Assembly (NCBI GenBank): GCA_003952965.2
Contig: CM025852.1
Location: 1,568,666-1,632,665 of the forward strand
From: Morella rubra
Taxonomy: Eukaryota > Streptophyta > Magnoliopsida > Fagales > Myricaceae
DNA: 64,000 bases
Direction: 5' to 3'
The translations under genes were made by a program, and so were the position numbers. Below are positions 11,207 to 23,577 of the stretch, one piece after another. Each line of letters begins with the position of its first letter. Within the stretch, counting starts at the first letter, position 1. The notes below the pieces were generated by a model. That model made no database searches and was not told the DNA's origin. It saw only the letters and a list, made by a program, of their open reading frames with translations.

Positions 11207-14200
11207 CTCTATGTTTAGGGCGGCCCATTGGCCCAAGAGGATGGATGACTTTTTTAAGAAAATATAATAAAAATTTATTATTAAATAAAAGTTTAATTAC
11301 AAATTAATTTTTAGGGTACAATTTTATATAAGACGGTTTTTACTATCAGTTTTTTAGACATGCATATCTTTTTGTTTATCAAAAATTAGTCCGGTAATAA
11401 AAATAAGGTCCATAATAGACTATTAATCTTGAAAATGAATATTCTAGACTGCCTAATTCATATTAATCTTTTATTAGTTGACTAACTTTTTATAGATAAA
11501 ATAATCTATATATATAAAAAATTAGACTACATGAACGTTCAAAGTTATATCTCATAGACTGATTTGTTAAAAATCAATATCACATTAACTGTAGAGGTAA
11601 TTAAGCCTTAAATAAAAAACTTACAACTTCCAAAATTAGAGAAAACAAAGACAAAATATGATACTAAATTAAAAAGTTTAAGCTTAGAACAAGTACTATT
11701 TCAGTGGCATAGAATAAAGACAAATAGGATACAAACATATAACATATTCCTTCATAAAATAAACATTTACAAGATATAAGAAATTATTATTTTTATATCC
11801 GAGACTTGACAAGTTTGTTTGGAGGCCTTCCTTGGGGTATGGGCGGTAGGCAGCCACCGGCCGACATGACACCCACCCATATTTGATTAGCCGAATGATA
11901 TATTGGCCCCCATTGGACATTATCCGAGACATCCAGTGACCAGGGTCTCCGATTTGGTACTTTTGTTTTGTAGTTTCGACCAGATATATTTGGGCCTCAC
12001 GCGCATGAACCTGCATGTCCCACAAAAAGACCTATCGTCAATATAATTAAGCATCAACTGAGCAAAACATTATATAATTAAAATAAAAGTTATCGTTCTA
12101 AAGTTAAGCAGAAAGTGAGAAGCAAAATTTTTTAACACCATATTCGTGGCTTCCTGTTTGGAATCTTGGAGGGTGGGGTACAATCAAAAAAGAAAAAGGT
12201 GCAAAAATCTTAGTGGGGCTGTAATGTAACAGTTGCAAAGCTGCTATAGGCATATGCATATAACGCTTTTTTTTTTTCTTTCAAAAATTTGATTTTAACC
12301 GGATGGCCAGATTAATTTATGCACGTCTCAATTAATTATTAGATTTATAGAGTCTCTTTATTTCACACAAATCAGACAATTGTCAAGTTAAGGTCTTAAA
12401 TAATTGATAGCACATATATATAAAATTTTAAATTGAGACAATAAACTACCGAGATCCAAACTTTAATCACAAGCTAAACAACTTGTGTTTGTGTGCTAGA
12501 CCGAATGAGAATGTCGGCCGAAAGACTATTTACAAAAGAAATGGGGTAGCCCACAGCAGAGTCAGCAGTAGATCAACATCCTGCATATGTACTCTTACTG
12601 GTGCACCGTCCTAGTGAAACCAACTTTTACTCTTTAAGTCTTAAAGTTTTATCCTTTTCTCTCTTACTTTGTTGTTACTTTTTTCATTGTCCGACAGCAA
12701 ATGAGTATTATATTCGCCTTTTTTAGATGTTGCATATATTCTGGAAAATCTAATGAAGGCAATGCCGAGAAGACACGGCCAAGCTACTATATCATGCACA
12801 GAAAACGGAGGTTTACATGCTCTACCTTTTGTTATAGCAATCAATCAGGCGACAGGAGCGAGAAAAAACAAATTTGTGGCCTGATATTAACCCATAATTT
12901 GTTTTTATATGATTTCATTAAATTATAACTCACTCAACTACCAGCTTTTTTTTAATATATAAATGATTGACCGTATCTTAATTTGTCTGCGAATAATATA
13001 AACACGTACTCGTCTGTATTTTAGTTTATAGAAACCTTGATTAAAAATTTAGACACATGGAATAATCAAATATTTATAGAATATCTATCCTGAAATGTCC
13101 CATTTAGTTAGATATAATCCATACAAAGACACGTACATTGTTTATCTCTCTTTAGGTTCTACTTCAACTTAATTACAAGATATATGCTTCGCATTTTAAT
13201 GACTAGTCAATGTATAAATGCATGACTTGCCAAAGTTAAAGTAATCGAAATTCATCCGCACATATATGGATGGTCGTATAAACATTATATGTATTGGTTG
13301 TCACTCGAATGTGTATTGTCTATCTGCCTTAATTTTTATTTGGTTTTTATTTAGAATAAATACACTTTGCAGTACCTTTCAATTACTATGAGGGATATAA
13401 TTGACACTTTACATTTTAATTTATTATTTTTGTTACATTGTAACCACCAACTATTGATTTCAGACACTTTACACTCTCCGTTAAAATAATGATTTTATTA
13501 TCATAAAATAGTCAGTGCCAAAACAAATTATGGGGATAAATTATCATTTAGCACATCAAAAAATTATTTTCTGAAATTTTTTAAGAAATATAGTGTCTGA
13601 AATCAATCAATGTGAGTGCAATAAAAATAATATATTTAAGTACAAATTATCAAATTTCCATAATTGGAGGGTTTAAAATATAGTTAACTCTTTTTATTTT
13701 GCACTCGTTCCTTTTTATATGTCACTCTGTTTGTGTGTACATATTCTCTTTTTTATCCGCAAAGGAAATAAAAACCTCCCATTTGACGCGGGGATTCAGC
13801 TAGCATTAAAAACGTGCATGGCTATAATGCAAAATCGCAAAGCAGCATGGGCACAGCCGAAAGTAGTGTGTGTGAGTTTGGTGAAGCACTGAGTTAGTGC
13901 ATCCCCATAATATGAGCGGCTTCTACTGAGAGATAAATACTATGACGACAGACTGCTAGTCTGCGACGTCCTTTTCTTCACCGATTCACCAACCAGTTGC
14001 TTCCAAATCTCAACAGCATGCATTTTTGGAGCTAGCCACTTATGCATACCCATAAGATCGAATAGCTAGACACACCGATTGTTGAGAACGCGGTTCACTG
14101 CTGAGCTAAAATGCTTGACGGATTGGCATGGGCACGGCATGGCAATCCAAAATGATGATTGGGTACGTACTGCATGGACTACCAAATGAGTGGCTCAGGT

Positions 14201-14525
14201 TGCTTTAAGTCCCGGCTAGCTAGGGTGTCATGAAAAGATAACACAGCATCCTTCCTCATCCATCATCGACTTTGTCTTTGCGTTGATCTTTTGGGTTCTT
14301 GTTGCTTTGAAATACAATGATATGGACCTCAAGACAGAGAAGTTTTCAGATATTCAATAATTATAAAGGGGAAGAGTCCTAAAACGCCGACAGCCTGCAG
14401 AGTTGAAATGTCTAGAAGCAGGGAAGCTTCAACTTGTTTCCGACCTCATCCATTTCGTTCACTTCTTTTCCCACTGGGGTTTGTTGGAATTTGATTTTTC
14501 TATACGTACTCTGATCTTTTTTTCA
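11207..14525. repeat. Long spacer block S, duplicated at 20023-22360
   Basis: Non-coding spacer right of unit C. Segments 11690-12290, 12490-12930 and 13700-14525 align in order with 20145-20760, 20950-21440 and 21500-22360 right of unit D. About 700 bp near 12978-13686 are present only here and include a weak foldback repeat. A minus-strand open stretch at about 11830-12030 encodes YQIGDPGHWMS and has a readable counterpart at 20250-20490, but I do not recognise a protein and find no gene model. Confidence 0.6.
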
Positions 14526-15109
14526 ATGGGTAAAAATAAGAGATTATATCGACAAATTGAGTCAATGAGAGACCTATATTACCTTAACAACGCTTCAAGA
14601 ATGACGCAGGAGGATCGGATTATGATTTGGGGATTACTCAGAAGTGATGCCCAACTAATGAAATATATGGAAATATATCTCTGATTGCTAAATTTGGGGA
14701 TTACTCAAGAGTGATGCCCAAGTAATGAGATATATAGAAATATATCTCTGAAATATATGGTAATATATATCAACTTGAGATTTTCTTCTTCTTTTATGGT
14801 AATATTTTCATTTATAGCTTAGGAGGTGATTTTGGATCTGATTTGAGCCAGATTTTTGGCAATCTATTTCTTTTGGCATGTATTTATTTTTGGTATGATT
14901 AATGAGATTTTGCCAATTTTGGTAAAATTCCTATTGAAATTTCAGCCATAAAAGCCCGCTTGTGGGCTAAGGTTTCGACATTTTTGGTAATTCATAATTC
15001 TCTTAATATCAAAGACGTTTTCTCTCTGTTTCTGGATATTTCTTTTGTATGTTTCTTGTGGATTTCTAGTAGAACTAGCCTGCAAAATAATTCTCTATTT
15101 TGCTTGGCA
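14526..15109. other. Spacer left of transporter fossil 3
   Basis: No gene recognised. The first 80 bp match 775-850 beside transporter fossil 1. A short plus-strand reading frame containing LYRQIESMRDLYYLNN is seen but not in its relative, so I do not call it. Confidence 0.4.
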
Positions 15110-15295
15110 TCAAAGAATCAAGGATATTGTGTCAATATGAAAAGTGCACCGACGTCCAAGTTTATCCACCAACAAACCACAGCTTATGCTTCCAACAAAG
15201 GCACCAGCAATAAATATACTACAAGCCCCTCGACAATTGAGTTTCCCTCAAAACAAAGTTCTTGTGCTATAGAAACACTAGGACCAGTTTGTACT
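15110..15295 (-). pseudogene. Plastidic glucose transporter exon fossil, copy 3
   Basis: Minus-strand exon with SIAQELCFEGNSIVEG, SIFIAGAFVGSISCG and LLVDKLGRRCTFHID, the best preserved of the three copies. The V-D-K-x-G-R-R loop is characteristic of the MFS sugar porter family. A small deletion breaks the frame between EGLV and SIFI. An acceptor-like CAG lies at 15296-15298. It occupies the same place relative to unit D as copies 1 and 2 occupy relative to unit A. Confidence 0.75.
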
Positions 15296-15299
15296 CTGC

Positions 15300-15853
15300 A
15301 AATCGCACGTTACCTATGCATATCCATTCTAAAAGCAACAAACCAAGTGATCAAGATTATGATTCACCGATCAATTTTTAAATTAGTATACCACTCAAAC
15401 CGAGGGAAACATTCGGTCTAAGTTTAGCATTCAGCTAAAAAGAAATAAGAAAAAGAAGGAAAAGAAAAACAAACATAGAGAGAAAGGAAGACTAACCCTA
15501 AAATAATTGGTGTACTTTGAAATCAACAGAGAATAAATAACAATCCCACAACGAAGAAAATGCACAATTTAGGAGGAATTTGAGTGGAAATGCAAGATGA
15601 TTCGAAGAAGGGCCCTTGAGCTTTGGGTCGTGTTTAAGTCGCAGTCGCACAGGGGAGAAAGAGAGAAGAGAATGGGAGAAAGAGACGGGGAGGAGGGGGT
15701 AAAAGCATTGTTAGTTTTCTCTTCCGTTATTGAGTTTAAAAACTAAAAATAAGACTCAACCCATAAAAACATGAATTTTGGATTTTGGACCCAAAACCAA
15801 TATTTGAGACCCGAAACCAAGACTTAGACCCGTTACCAAACATATTGGAAGGT
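15300..15853. other. Leader-like fragment and spacer downstream of unit D
   Basis: Third copy of the leader-like, CT-rich (minus strand) fragment at about 15420-15720, then the spacer shared with 1880-2013. No gene. Confidence 0.5.
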
Positions 15854-18632
15854 TTACACTTTGACTAGCTGTCTCACATTCAGCGGAAATGTGTATTGTG
15901 GAGGACCATCAAAGAAGCTATCAATAATAAGTCGATGAGCAGCCTCTGTAGGATGGAATAGGTCCCAGAAGACGTGATCCGTTCTGTTGGAACAATAGGT
16001 CGAAATTGGCAGGCAAGCCACCTTAGCCTTAAGGTTCCCTAGTCCACAACATGCAGCTTTAACCTCTGCAAATCCTGGAAATAAAATATAGAAACAGCTT
16101 CGTAATCAAAATAATGTCCGATAAAAGGACTAACAGAAATGAAGCAGAGGGAGGAAAAAAGGAAGAGAAACTAAGACAAGACAGCCACTCTGCAGTCTGC
16201 AAGATTAAAACTTTCGTGGGGTGAGGTTTTTGTGCATTTTTCAGTACTTCTAAGGATTCAACTTGCTAAAATAATGCTCCTAAGATTAACCAAACATGAA
16301 TATTTCAAGAACAGAGCAGTGTAAAAGGAATTCCTTTTGCCCGCTCGTTTTGGAAGTTCTCTATATTCTTCTTCCATTCCTTTTGCGCTCAAACTTCTCA
16401 GAAGGGAAAATAATAGCGTACCATAAGCTTTTGGGTTCTGAATGAAGTTTAGCAAGACACTGTACGTATTAAAGTAAGAGTAATTGATGTCCTGGAGCTC
16501 TGATTTCAATTCCTTCAGCATTCCCGCAAGGCCTTCATTGTATTTAACTGACAAGCGGTTCATTTCTTCATTGCATTCTTCCGTTTTGTTCTTATCCCTC
16601 TGCGACGGACAGCACCCGATTGCCCCGACCCCTGCTATCCCAAATTTACGTGCGCCATTGTTGTATATGCGCTGTCATAAATTCAAAAATTACAATGGTG
16701 AGCTCATGAAACACAATGGATCAAATACGTCCCAAATTAATTACCAAAACAAAAAAGGAAAAAGAGATGGGTGCTTTGTAATTAATTACCTTCAACTGTG
16801 CCTTCAGTGTAACAACCATCAAATCCACGTACTGCTGTGGGGTGTTCTTCTTGCTTTGATTAGAAGAGTCGAAGTAACCGAATATATCGTTGCTTCCAAT
16901 CACAACGGCGATCAGCGATTCAGACAAAAGCCTCTGTGCACTTAAGATTCCTTGCTGTTGCTTCAAGTCTTCACATACTGTTGAAAAGTAGTCAACTTGT
17001 TTCGTCAAAGGTATCGATTGTCTCTGCAAAAAAGACAATTCAGATACAAACATCAACAGCATCTCGGAATAGAAAAAAAAAATTAAGAAGAAATAAATAT
17101 TTAGCAGTGCAGGACCCAAGAAAGGGATTACTCTGTTTTCTTTCACACACTTACATAACGTTTGTCTGTGCCGTCAAAGATTCCGGCACCTCCGGAGGCG
17201 AAGCTAACACCCGTTAGGAACGCATTGTTGTTTTTTGATTCAAGAGAGAGGTATGGTGGTGAAGTTGGGAGGCCCACTTTCTCAGCTGCATGCCAATAAC
17301 TCCATTAGGTTTCAAAGTGAAAGTTGTGAAAACCACACAATACAAGCATATATATCTGCCTCTAGTACTGTTGTTTATTAATTCAAATGGCCTTCCCAAA
17401 TCCTAAAAATCATTGTTGCACTGACTTTGCTCGTGATTTCGTGAATGTAAAAACTAAAAGGTGATCTTCTCAAGAATCAAAATTACAGCCCATCACGGCC
17501 ACTGAAGACGTGCCCATCAGGCATCAAGCCCACAAAATAGCACTAACCCTGCTCTCCAGGACAGCTTTACTCTTTGTACAGTTTCGGACGTGAAGATACT
17601 GGCAGTTTGCCTTATGCTCTGCTTCCTGCTGTGGCAACCTCCGTACAAAACACTCTCACGAGACAACCTCGATCGCGCGACACTCTCCATTATTCTACCA
17701 TCGGTCCTCACAGAATTAGTTAGGATTCTTTATCTCTTTGTACATATTTTACAAATTGATGTTTGTATAAAGTTCTTTTTCCTGCACACTATAAACATTG
17801 ATTCAATGAATTGAAATTCCCTCGTATTCTCTCTGTTCCTCATCATTTTTTTTTCTTGGTCTCTGTTCCTCATCATTGTTTTCTAACAGATCTAGTTTCC
17901 CTATGCCGTCAGTTCTGGGTAGCCGAAAGGTTTATCACATGAAAGGGTGAAAGAGTGAAAGGAAAAGGGCAGGGCAAAGATATTGTGATTCGCATATATT
18001 ATCCTTAAAAGCTTGTATGCACCAAAATGAAAGACAACTTTAAAATCTTGCCAGCCTTTGCTTGACACGGCTTATAATATTACAGCCGGTCCCATTAAGC
18101 AAATCTCTAAACTAACCGCCAAATTGGTGGTCCTATATGCTTTTGAATCTTTCTTACCGATGAAGGATCCAATCGATCAGAAAAATTATTCGAAAAAATA
18201 CTCTTAAAATTTGATTCTGTGATTACCCGAAACTCAAGTGTCTATAGATGAGGAAATTAATAGTGGAAGCAAATATTGACAAGGAATTATGACCGGAACT
18301 TTTCTGGAACCTGGGATGAACTTTATCAACTTATAGTTAATAACAGTACTTGAGGGTTCAAGGCGTTTGGGGCTCAACGTACCGAGGAAGTCTGCAGCAT
18401 TCTTGCCGTTAGTAAACCTTCCCGTTGGCTTTTTGTTGGGGAAGTCGATGCCGTTGTGGGGGAAATCTGCTTTGGCAAGTGAAAGCTTCAGGTGGTTGTT
18501 GTTGCCCACATCCACAAGAGAGTCTCCAAATACAAACATGGCCGGGACCATCTGAGCCTCCAAGGTGGTCAAGCTTAACACAAAGAAGGACAGACAGAGG
18601 AGGAAACTCAGCAGCCAAACGTTGGAAGCCAT
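15854..18632 (-). CDS. GDSL esterase/lipase, unit D (intact)
   Basis: Exons 18383-18632, 17155-17285, 16790-17023, 16422-16671 and 15854-16074 add to 1086 nt and encode 361 residues ending in TAA. The ATG at 18630-18632 is preferred over an in-frame upstream ATG because it opens the signal peptide shared by all units and follows the (CT)n leader. Catalytic residues by position: Ser38 in FGDSL, Asn172 in VIGSND, Asp326 and His329 in DLFHP; the [10 protein letters not shown] block supplies the oxyanion Gly. The family acts outside the cell on esters of lipids, cutin-like or other acyl compounds; which one is unknown. Intron 1 is long and carries a solo LTR (17468-17888). The promoter has a 159-bp tandem duplication. 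It is the closest intact relative of pseudogene A. Confidence 0.92.
17468..17888. mobile_element. Solo LTR (Copia-like) in intron 1 of unit D
   Basis: A 421-bp insertion flanked by the 5-bp direct repeat GATCT (17463-17467 and 17889-17893). Unit B has the uninterrupted site. The right end TTTTCTAACA and the AT-rich part with GATTCAATGAATTGAAATTC resemble a Ty1/Copia LTR; the left end is not the usual TG. No internal region remains. A truncated paralogue is in unit A, so insertion predates the A/D duplication. Confidence 0.55.
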
Positions 18633-18640
18633 GGATAGAG

Positions 18641-18646
18641 TGCAAG

Positions 18647-18680
<34 letters not shown>
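18641..18680. repeat. (CT)n microsatellite in the leader of unit D
   Basis: A run of CT dinucleotides, GA on the coding strand, just upstream of the ATG. Equivalent runs precede A, B and C with different lengths. GA-rich leaders are common in plant genes. Confidence 0.8.
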
Positions 18681-18681
<1 letters not shown>

Positions 18682-18701
18682 AATTTGGCGCCGTATGTGT
18701 G

Positions 18702-19020
18702 GGCAGTAAAGGGTGGGTTCACTGGTCGGGATCTTATAGAGGGATCACATAAATGGCGATGTATATGGTTTTCTGTGTGAAAATAAGATATTTAAGGATA
18801 CTTGGGTGGACTGTGGTAGAGAAAAAAAGTAGTCCAGAAAGATTCAACCCCGTACAATATGGCAGTATAGGGTGGGTTCACTGGTCGGGATCTTATAGAG
18901 GGATCACATAAATGGCGATGTATATGGTTTTCTGTGTGAAAATAAGATATTTAAGGATACTTGGGTGGACTGTAGTAGAGAAAAAAAGTAGTCCAGAAAG
19001 ATTCAACCCCGTACAATATG
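18702..19020. repeat. 159-bp tandem duplication in the promoter of unit D
   Basis: Two adjacent copies, 18702-18860 and 18861-19019, differ at only a few bases. Each holds the GGTGGGTTCACTGGTCGGGA region and the TATATAC-like motif (minus strand). Units A, B and C have one copy. It lies about 70-390 bp upstream of the D start codon and so doubles the proximal promoter. Confidence 0.85.
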
Positions 19021-19207
19021 GCATTGTCACAGAGAACTTTCTTTTTAATTCTTAATATATTTCTCAACGTTCACTTTAAAGTAGATTAGGCTCTGGTTCT
19101 CGCTAAAGATATTCTTACTTTAGTCATCATCCCAGATTCTGCCGTGAAATCTTGCCCATGCTGCTTAGCCTTGTTGGACTCCCCCAAACGCAAACGGTAC
19201 ATGACAC

Positions 19208-19999
19208 TGGGTGTTTATTTTCATCGGTAGTGGCGGTTTTAGAGCATCGACGGCGGCAGTTTTAACAACTAAAACCATCACCGCTACTAATACCGTAATC
19301 GGCAAGGGCGGTTATTGTGCCTTAGCGGTGCGTTAGCGGTGTCAAATAAGTAATTTCGTCAATTTGCGGTGACGGTGACGGTTTTCGCCAAACTGTCACC
19401 TACACTACCGTTAAGCCCCCTAGTTGAGACTTAAGATAATTATTAATTATGTGATATACTTTTGTTGGAATATTTTAGTTGGTTTATGTCACATTGTTGG
19501 ATACTTTTATTGGACTTTAGTCTTTTATGTTTGAATATGATATTATGTTGGACTTTTGGACAGCTTATTATATTTGTTATGATTATTAATGATTATGATA
19601 TTATGTTTGAATATGTTATGATATTTGTCCATTTGATATGATTATTGATTATGATATTATGTTGGAAATTTAAACAAGTTATGATATTTGAATGATTATA
19701 TTTGTTGTTTATATATAGGCATCAAATGTCTTAAAGGTCCAAAAAAAAATCCAAGGAAAACAGCCCAAAACAGTGAAAAAAAAAATGAAAAGCCAAAAAA
19801 AAAAGTTTATTTTATTTGGCCTAACGGTTATACGGTTTAAGCGGCTATCGTATAACCGTTACCGTTAATATCGTCACCGGTAATGGCGGTTATTGTGCCT
19901 TAGCGGTGCAGTGGCAGTGTCAATTATGTGATTCCGTCAATTTGACGGTGACGGTGACGGTTTTCGCAAACCGTCACCTATACTACCGTTAACCACCCT
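19208..19999. mobile_element. Non-autonomous hAT-like DNA transposon with internal repeat
   Basis: Bounded by the direct repeat TACATGACAC (19198-19207 and 20000-20009). Ends are imperfect inverted repeats of the form GGGTGnTTA. Subterminal parts are full of CGGT/ACCG motifs, typical of hAT elements, and the centre is AT-rich without a transposase. A segment of about 107 bp at 19308-19418 recurs in direct orientation at 19883-19993. The related sites upstream of A and B lack it. Confidence 0.65.
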
Positions 20000-20009
20000 T
20001 ACATGACAC

Positions 20010-22360
20010 ACAGGCTTCTCAATGTTTGAGAGGGGGGGGCATCAGGGGAATTGAACTGGATGCCTTTTCTTAGAAAAATATAATAAAAATTTATTATTAA
20101 ATAAACAAATTGTAGGCTTCAAACCAGCTTAAATTAAGCTTAGAACAAGTACTGTTTAAGTGGCATAAAATAAAGACAAATAGGATACCAAATACTCCTT
20201 CATAAAATAAACATTTATGAGATATAAGAAATTATATGAGACTTGACAATTTTGTTTGGAGGCCTTGCATGGGGTAGGGCCGGCGGTAGGCAGCCACCAG
20301 CCTACATGAGACACCCCCCCCCCCCCCACCACCAACAAAACACCATCTTTGATTAGCCGAATATTGGCCCCCCTTGGTCATTATCTGAGACATCCAGTGA
20401 CCAGGATCTCCGATTTGGTACTTTCGTTTTGTAGTTTCGATCAGATCATATATGGGCCTCACGCGCATGAAGCTTCATGTCCCACAGAAAAGGCCGATCG
20501 TCAATATAAGCATCAACTGAGCAAAACAGTAAAATAAAAGTTATTATTCTAAAGTTAAGAAGAAGGTGATCAGAAGCAAAAAAATTTAACCCATATTCGC
20601 GGCTTCCTGTTTGGAATCTTTGGAGGTTACGTACAATCAAAAAAAGAAAAAGTGTAAAAAGCTAAGTGGGGTTGTAATGTAACAGTTGGTCCCTGCACAT
20701 TTCACCCACTTTTCACTGTTGGAAAGCTGCTATACGCATATGCATATAACACTGGTTTATCCCTTTTTTTTTTTAATGGGATGTTTACATTAATTTACCA
20801 ACATTTCTATTGATTATAGAAATTTTATGATCTTTACAGTTTTTTCATAAATCAGACAATTATCAAGTCAAAATATCAAATAATTGATAGTGAATTTGAA
20901 ATCTTTAAGATAGTAAACGACTGAGACCAACCTTAACTATAGACCAAATGTGAATGTCGGAAATGGTTAGCCAAAAACAAAACAGTGAATGTCGGCCACA
21001 AGACTCTTTACAAAAGAAATGGGGTAGTCGACATCACAGTCAGCAGTAGAACATCCTGCATATATATACTCTTACTGGTGCACCGAGGCCTGAGCCAGTG
21101 AACCCAACTTTTACTCTTAAAAGTTTTATCCTTTTTCTCTCTTTTTCCTACTACTTTGTTGTTACTTTTTTAATTGTCTGACAGCAAATGAATACCGTAT
21201 ATTGGCCCTTTTTAGATGTTGCATTCTATCAATATTGGAAAATCTAATGAAGGCAAACCGGAGAGGACACGGGCTAGCTATAGGCTTAATGCTACTATAT
21301 CATGCACAAAAAACAGAGGTTTCCATGTTCTACCTTTTGTTATAGCAATCAATCAGGAGACAGGAGCGAGCAAAAACAAATTTGTGGCCTGATATTAACC
21401 CATAATTTGTTTTGATATGATTTAATTTTATAACTCACTCAACTACAAGCTTTTTTTAATAAATGATTGACCATATTTAACTTCATAGAAGACAGTTGCA
21501 AAATATATTTAACTCTTTTTTATTTTGTATCCGTGCCAGCTTTCTATTTGTCACTCTGTTTACCTGTACATATTCTCTTTTTTGTCAGCAAAGGAAATAA
21601 AAACCTCCCATTTGTGTCAAAGGAATCAGCATTAAAAAAACGTGGATATACGTACGAATGCAAACTGGCAAAGCATTGCATGGGCACAGCCGAAAGTAGC
21701 GTTTGTGAGTTTGGTGAAGTACCGAATTAGTGCCATCGTGATCCTTCTAAGACTTCGAGCGGCTTCTACGTACTGAGAGACACATACTGTGACGACAGAT
21801 GCGACGTCCTTTTCTTCACCAATTCACTAACCAGTTGCTTCCAAATCTCAACAGCAGGCATTTTTGGAGCTAGCCACTTATGCATACCCATAAGATCGAG
21901 TAGCTAGACGCACCGATTGGTGAGAACGCGGTTCACTGCTGAGCAAAAATGCAGGACGGATTGGCATGGGCACGGCATGGCAATCCAAAATGGCGATTGC
22001 GTAATGTATGGACTACCGAATGAGTGGCTCAGGTTGCCTTAAGTCCCCGGCTAGGGTGTCATGAAAAGACAACACAGCATCCTTCCTCATCCATCATCGA
22101 CTTTGTCTTTGCGTTGATCTTTTGGGTTCTTATTGCTTTGAAATTCAATGATATGGACCGCAAGACAAAGAAGTTTTCAGATCTTCAATAATTATAAAGG
22201 GGAAGAGTCTAAAACGCCGACCAGCCTGCAAAGTTGAAATGTCTAGAAGCAGGGAGGCTTCAATTTGTTTCCGACCTCATCCATTTCGTTCACTTCTTTT
22301 CCCACTGGGGGGTTATTGGAATTTGATTTTTCTACTTACCCTGAATCCCTGATTTTTTTT
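20010..22360. repeat. Long spacer block S', copy of 11207-14525
   Basis: Non-coding spacer right of unit D that aligns with the block right of unit C in several long segments. Includes a C run at about 20314-20327. It lacks the 700 bp unique to block S. No gene is supported. Confidence 0.6.
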
Positions 22361-22560
22361 CAATTTTCTCGTTCGTTCGTTTTCCTTCACTAGGGGTCAT
22401 GAGATGCGTGGGCTTAGTCCGACAGGCATGTCGACTAGTATGATTTGCTTTCCGGACCTCCATTATTCGAAATTGTGTTTCAAGGCTGATCAATAGCCCA
22501 TGAGCAATACTTTTTTACAATTAACTTCTTCTAAACTGTGCATAACGATCATCAGTTATG

Positions 22561-23346
22561 CAGGGGCGGCTAAAAGGGGCAGTTCTATATTATAGTAAAA
22601 TTAAAATTAAGAGAGAAAAAAAAAGTCTAAAATTTTTGAGATAAAACTTAATTAAAATTAAGAGGAAAAAAAAAGCCTAAAATTTTTTAGATAAAACTTA
22701 ATGAAAGGCCTACAAATTAAATAGGAGTATTAAAAATTAGTTATAAAATTAAAATTGAAAGTAAAAAATACATCCTAGAAACTAGCACTATAATCATTCA
22801 CAATAAAACAACAACTGTCTATCACATCTACTTTATTGTTAATTAAGTTCTCAAACAATTATATTAAATTCTAACATCATTTTTTTAAACTAGTGTCTAA
22901 TTAATCAAATAAAAGATTAATTTATTTTTTAAATATAAAGTTTTAAAAGAAGTTACAAAAACATATATTAATCCTCCACTTGAAATACTTAATCTAATAA
23001 AAGAACTAGATTGTTTTCTAAATTTTTTTTTATTGCATATAGAATGATATATATCATAGTATTATAGTTGCATCTACATAAAGAAGTTTTTCAAAACTAA
23101 ATATTATAAAAAATTATTTATGAGCAACTATGTCTAAAGATAAATTAAGCAATTTGGCAATTTTATCTATCCAAATTGATTTATTAGGTAAACTTGAATA
23201 CAAAAATTGAATTAGTAATTTTGAATCTAAAAAGGCAGGAAGCAAATTTATGGTGTAATTTTAAATTTTAATTAATTTTTTTTAAAATTAAAATGCTTCA
23301 TTTTTACGACTTGCCCAAGACTCTCAAAAATGTTGAGCCGCCCCTG
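22561..23346. mobile_element. hAT-like transposon (Tip100-type ends), deletion derivative
   Basis: Inverted ends CAGGGGCGGCTAAA and, on the opposite strand, CAGGGGCGGCTCAA. Flanks CAGTTATG and CCGTTGTG are similar 8-bp stretches, consistent with an old 8-bp target duplication. The interior is very AT-rich, with no open transposase frame. Confidence 0.75.
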
Positions 23347-23577
23347 CCGTTGTGTGTAGAGGCCATTCCAGCCCACATTTTAGGGGTTCTTGTGTTTTTT
23401 GCTGTCTATGTTTTCCTATTCAAACTGCAGATCTCCAGAGGGTCTTGCTATTTGCATCACTCCAATATGTAATGGGCACGAAAGCTCTATCAATCTTTTT
23501 ATTCTCTTTTCTATAATATTATTGTATATGACGCCTTATACATGAGAACGTTAAGCTGTTTGCATGGCTAGCTAAAG

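Noticed and set aside
14403-14684. Plus-strand open frame of 93 codons
   Set aside because: The paralogous sequence near 775-850 does not keep the frame, and no family is recognised.
19180-19196. GACTCCCCCAAACGC as a possible miR395-like site near sulfate genes
   Set aside because: Short similarity only, in a lipase spacer, and it is also in the other spacers without any hairpin.
20314-20327. Long C run in spacer S'
   Set aside because: A homopolymer in non-coding DNA; may be an assembly error and carries no functional signal.
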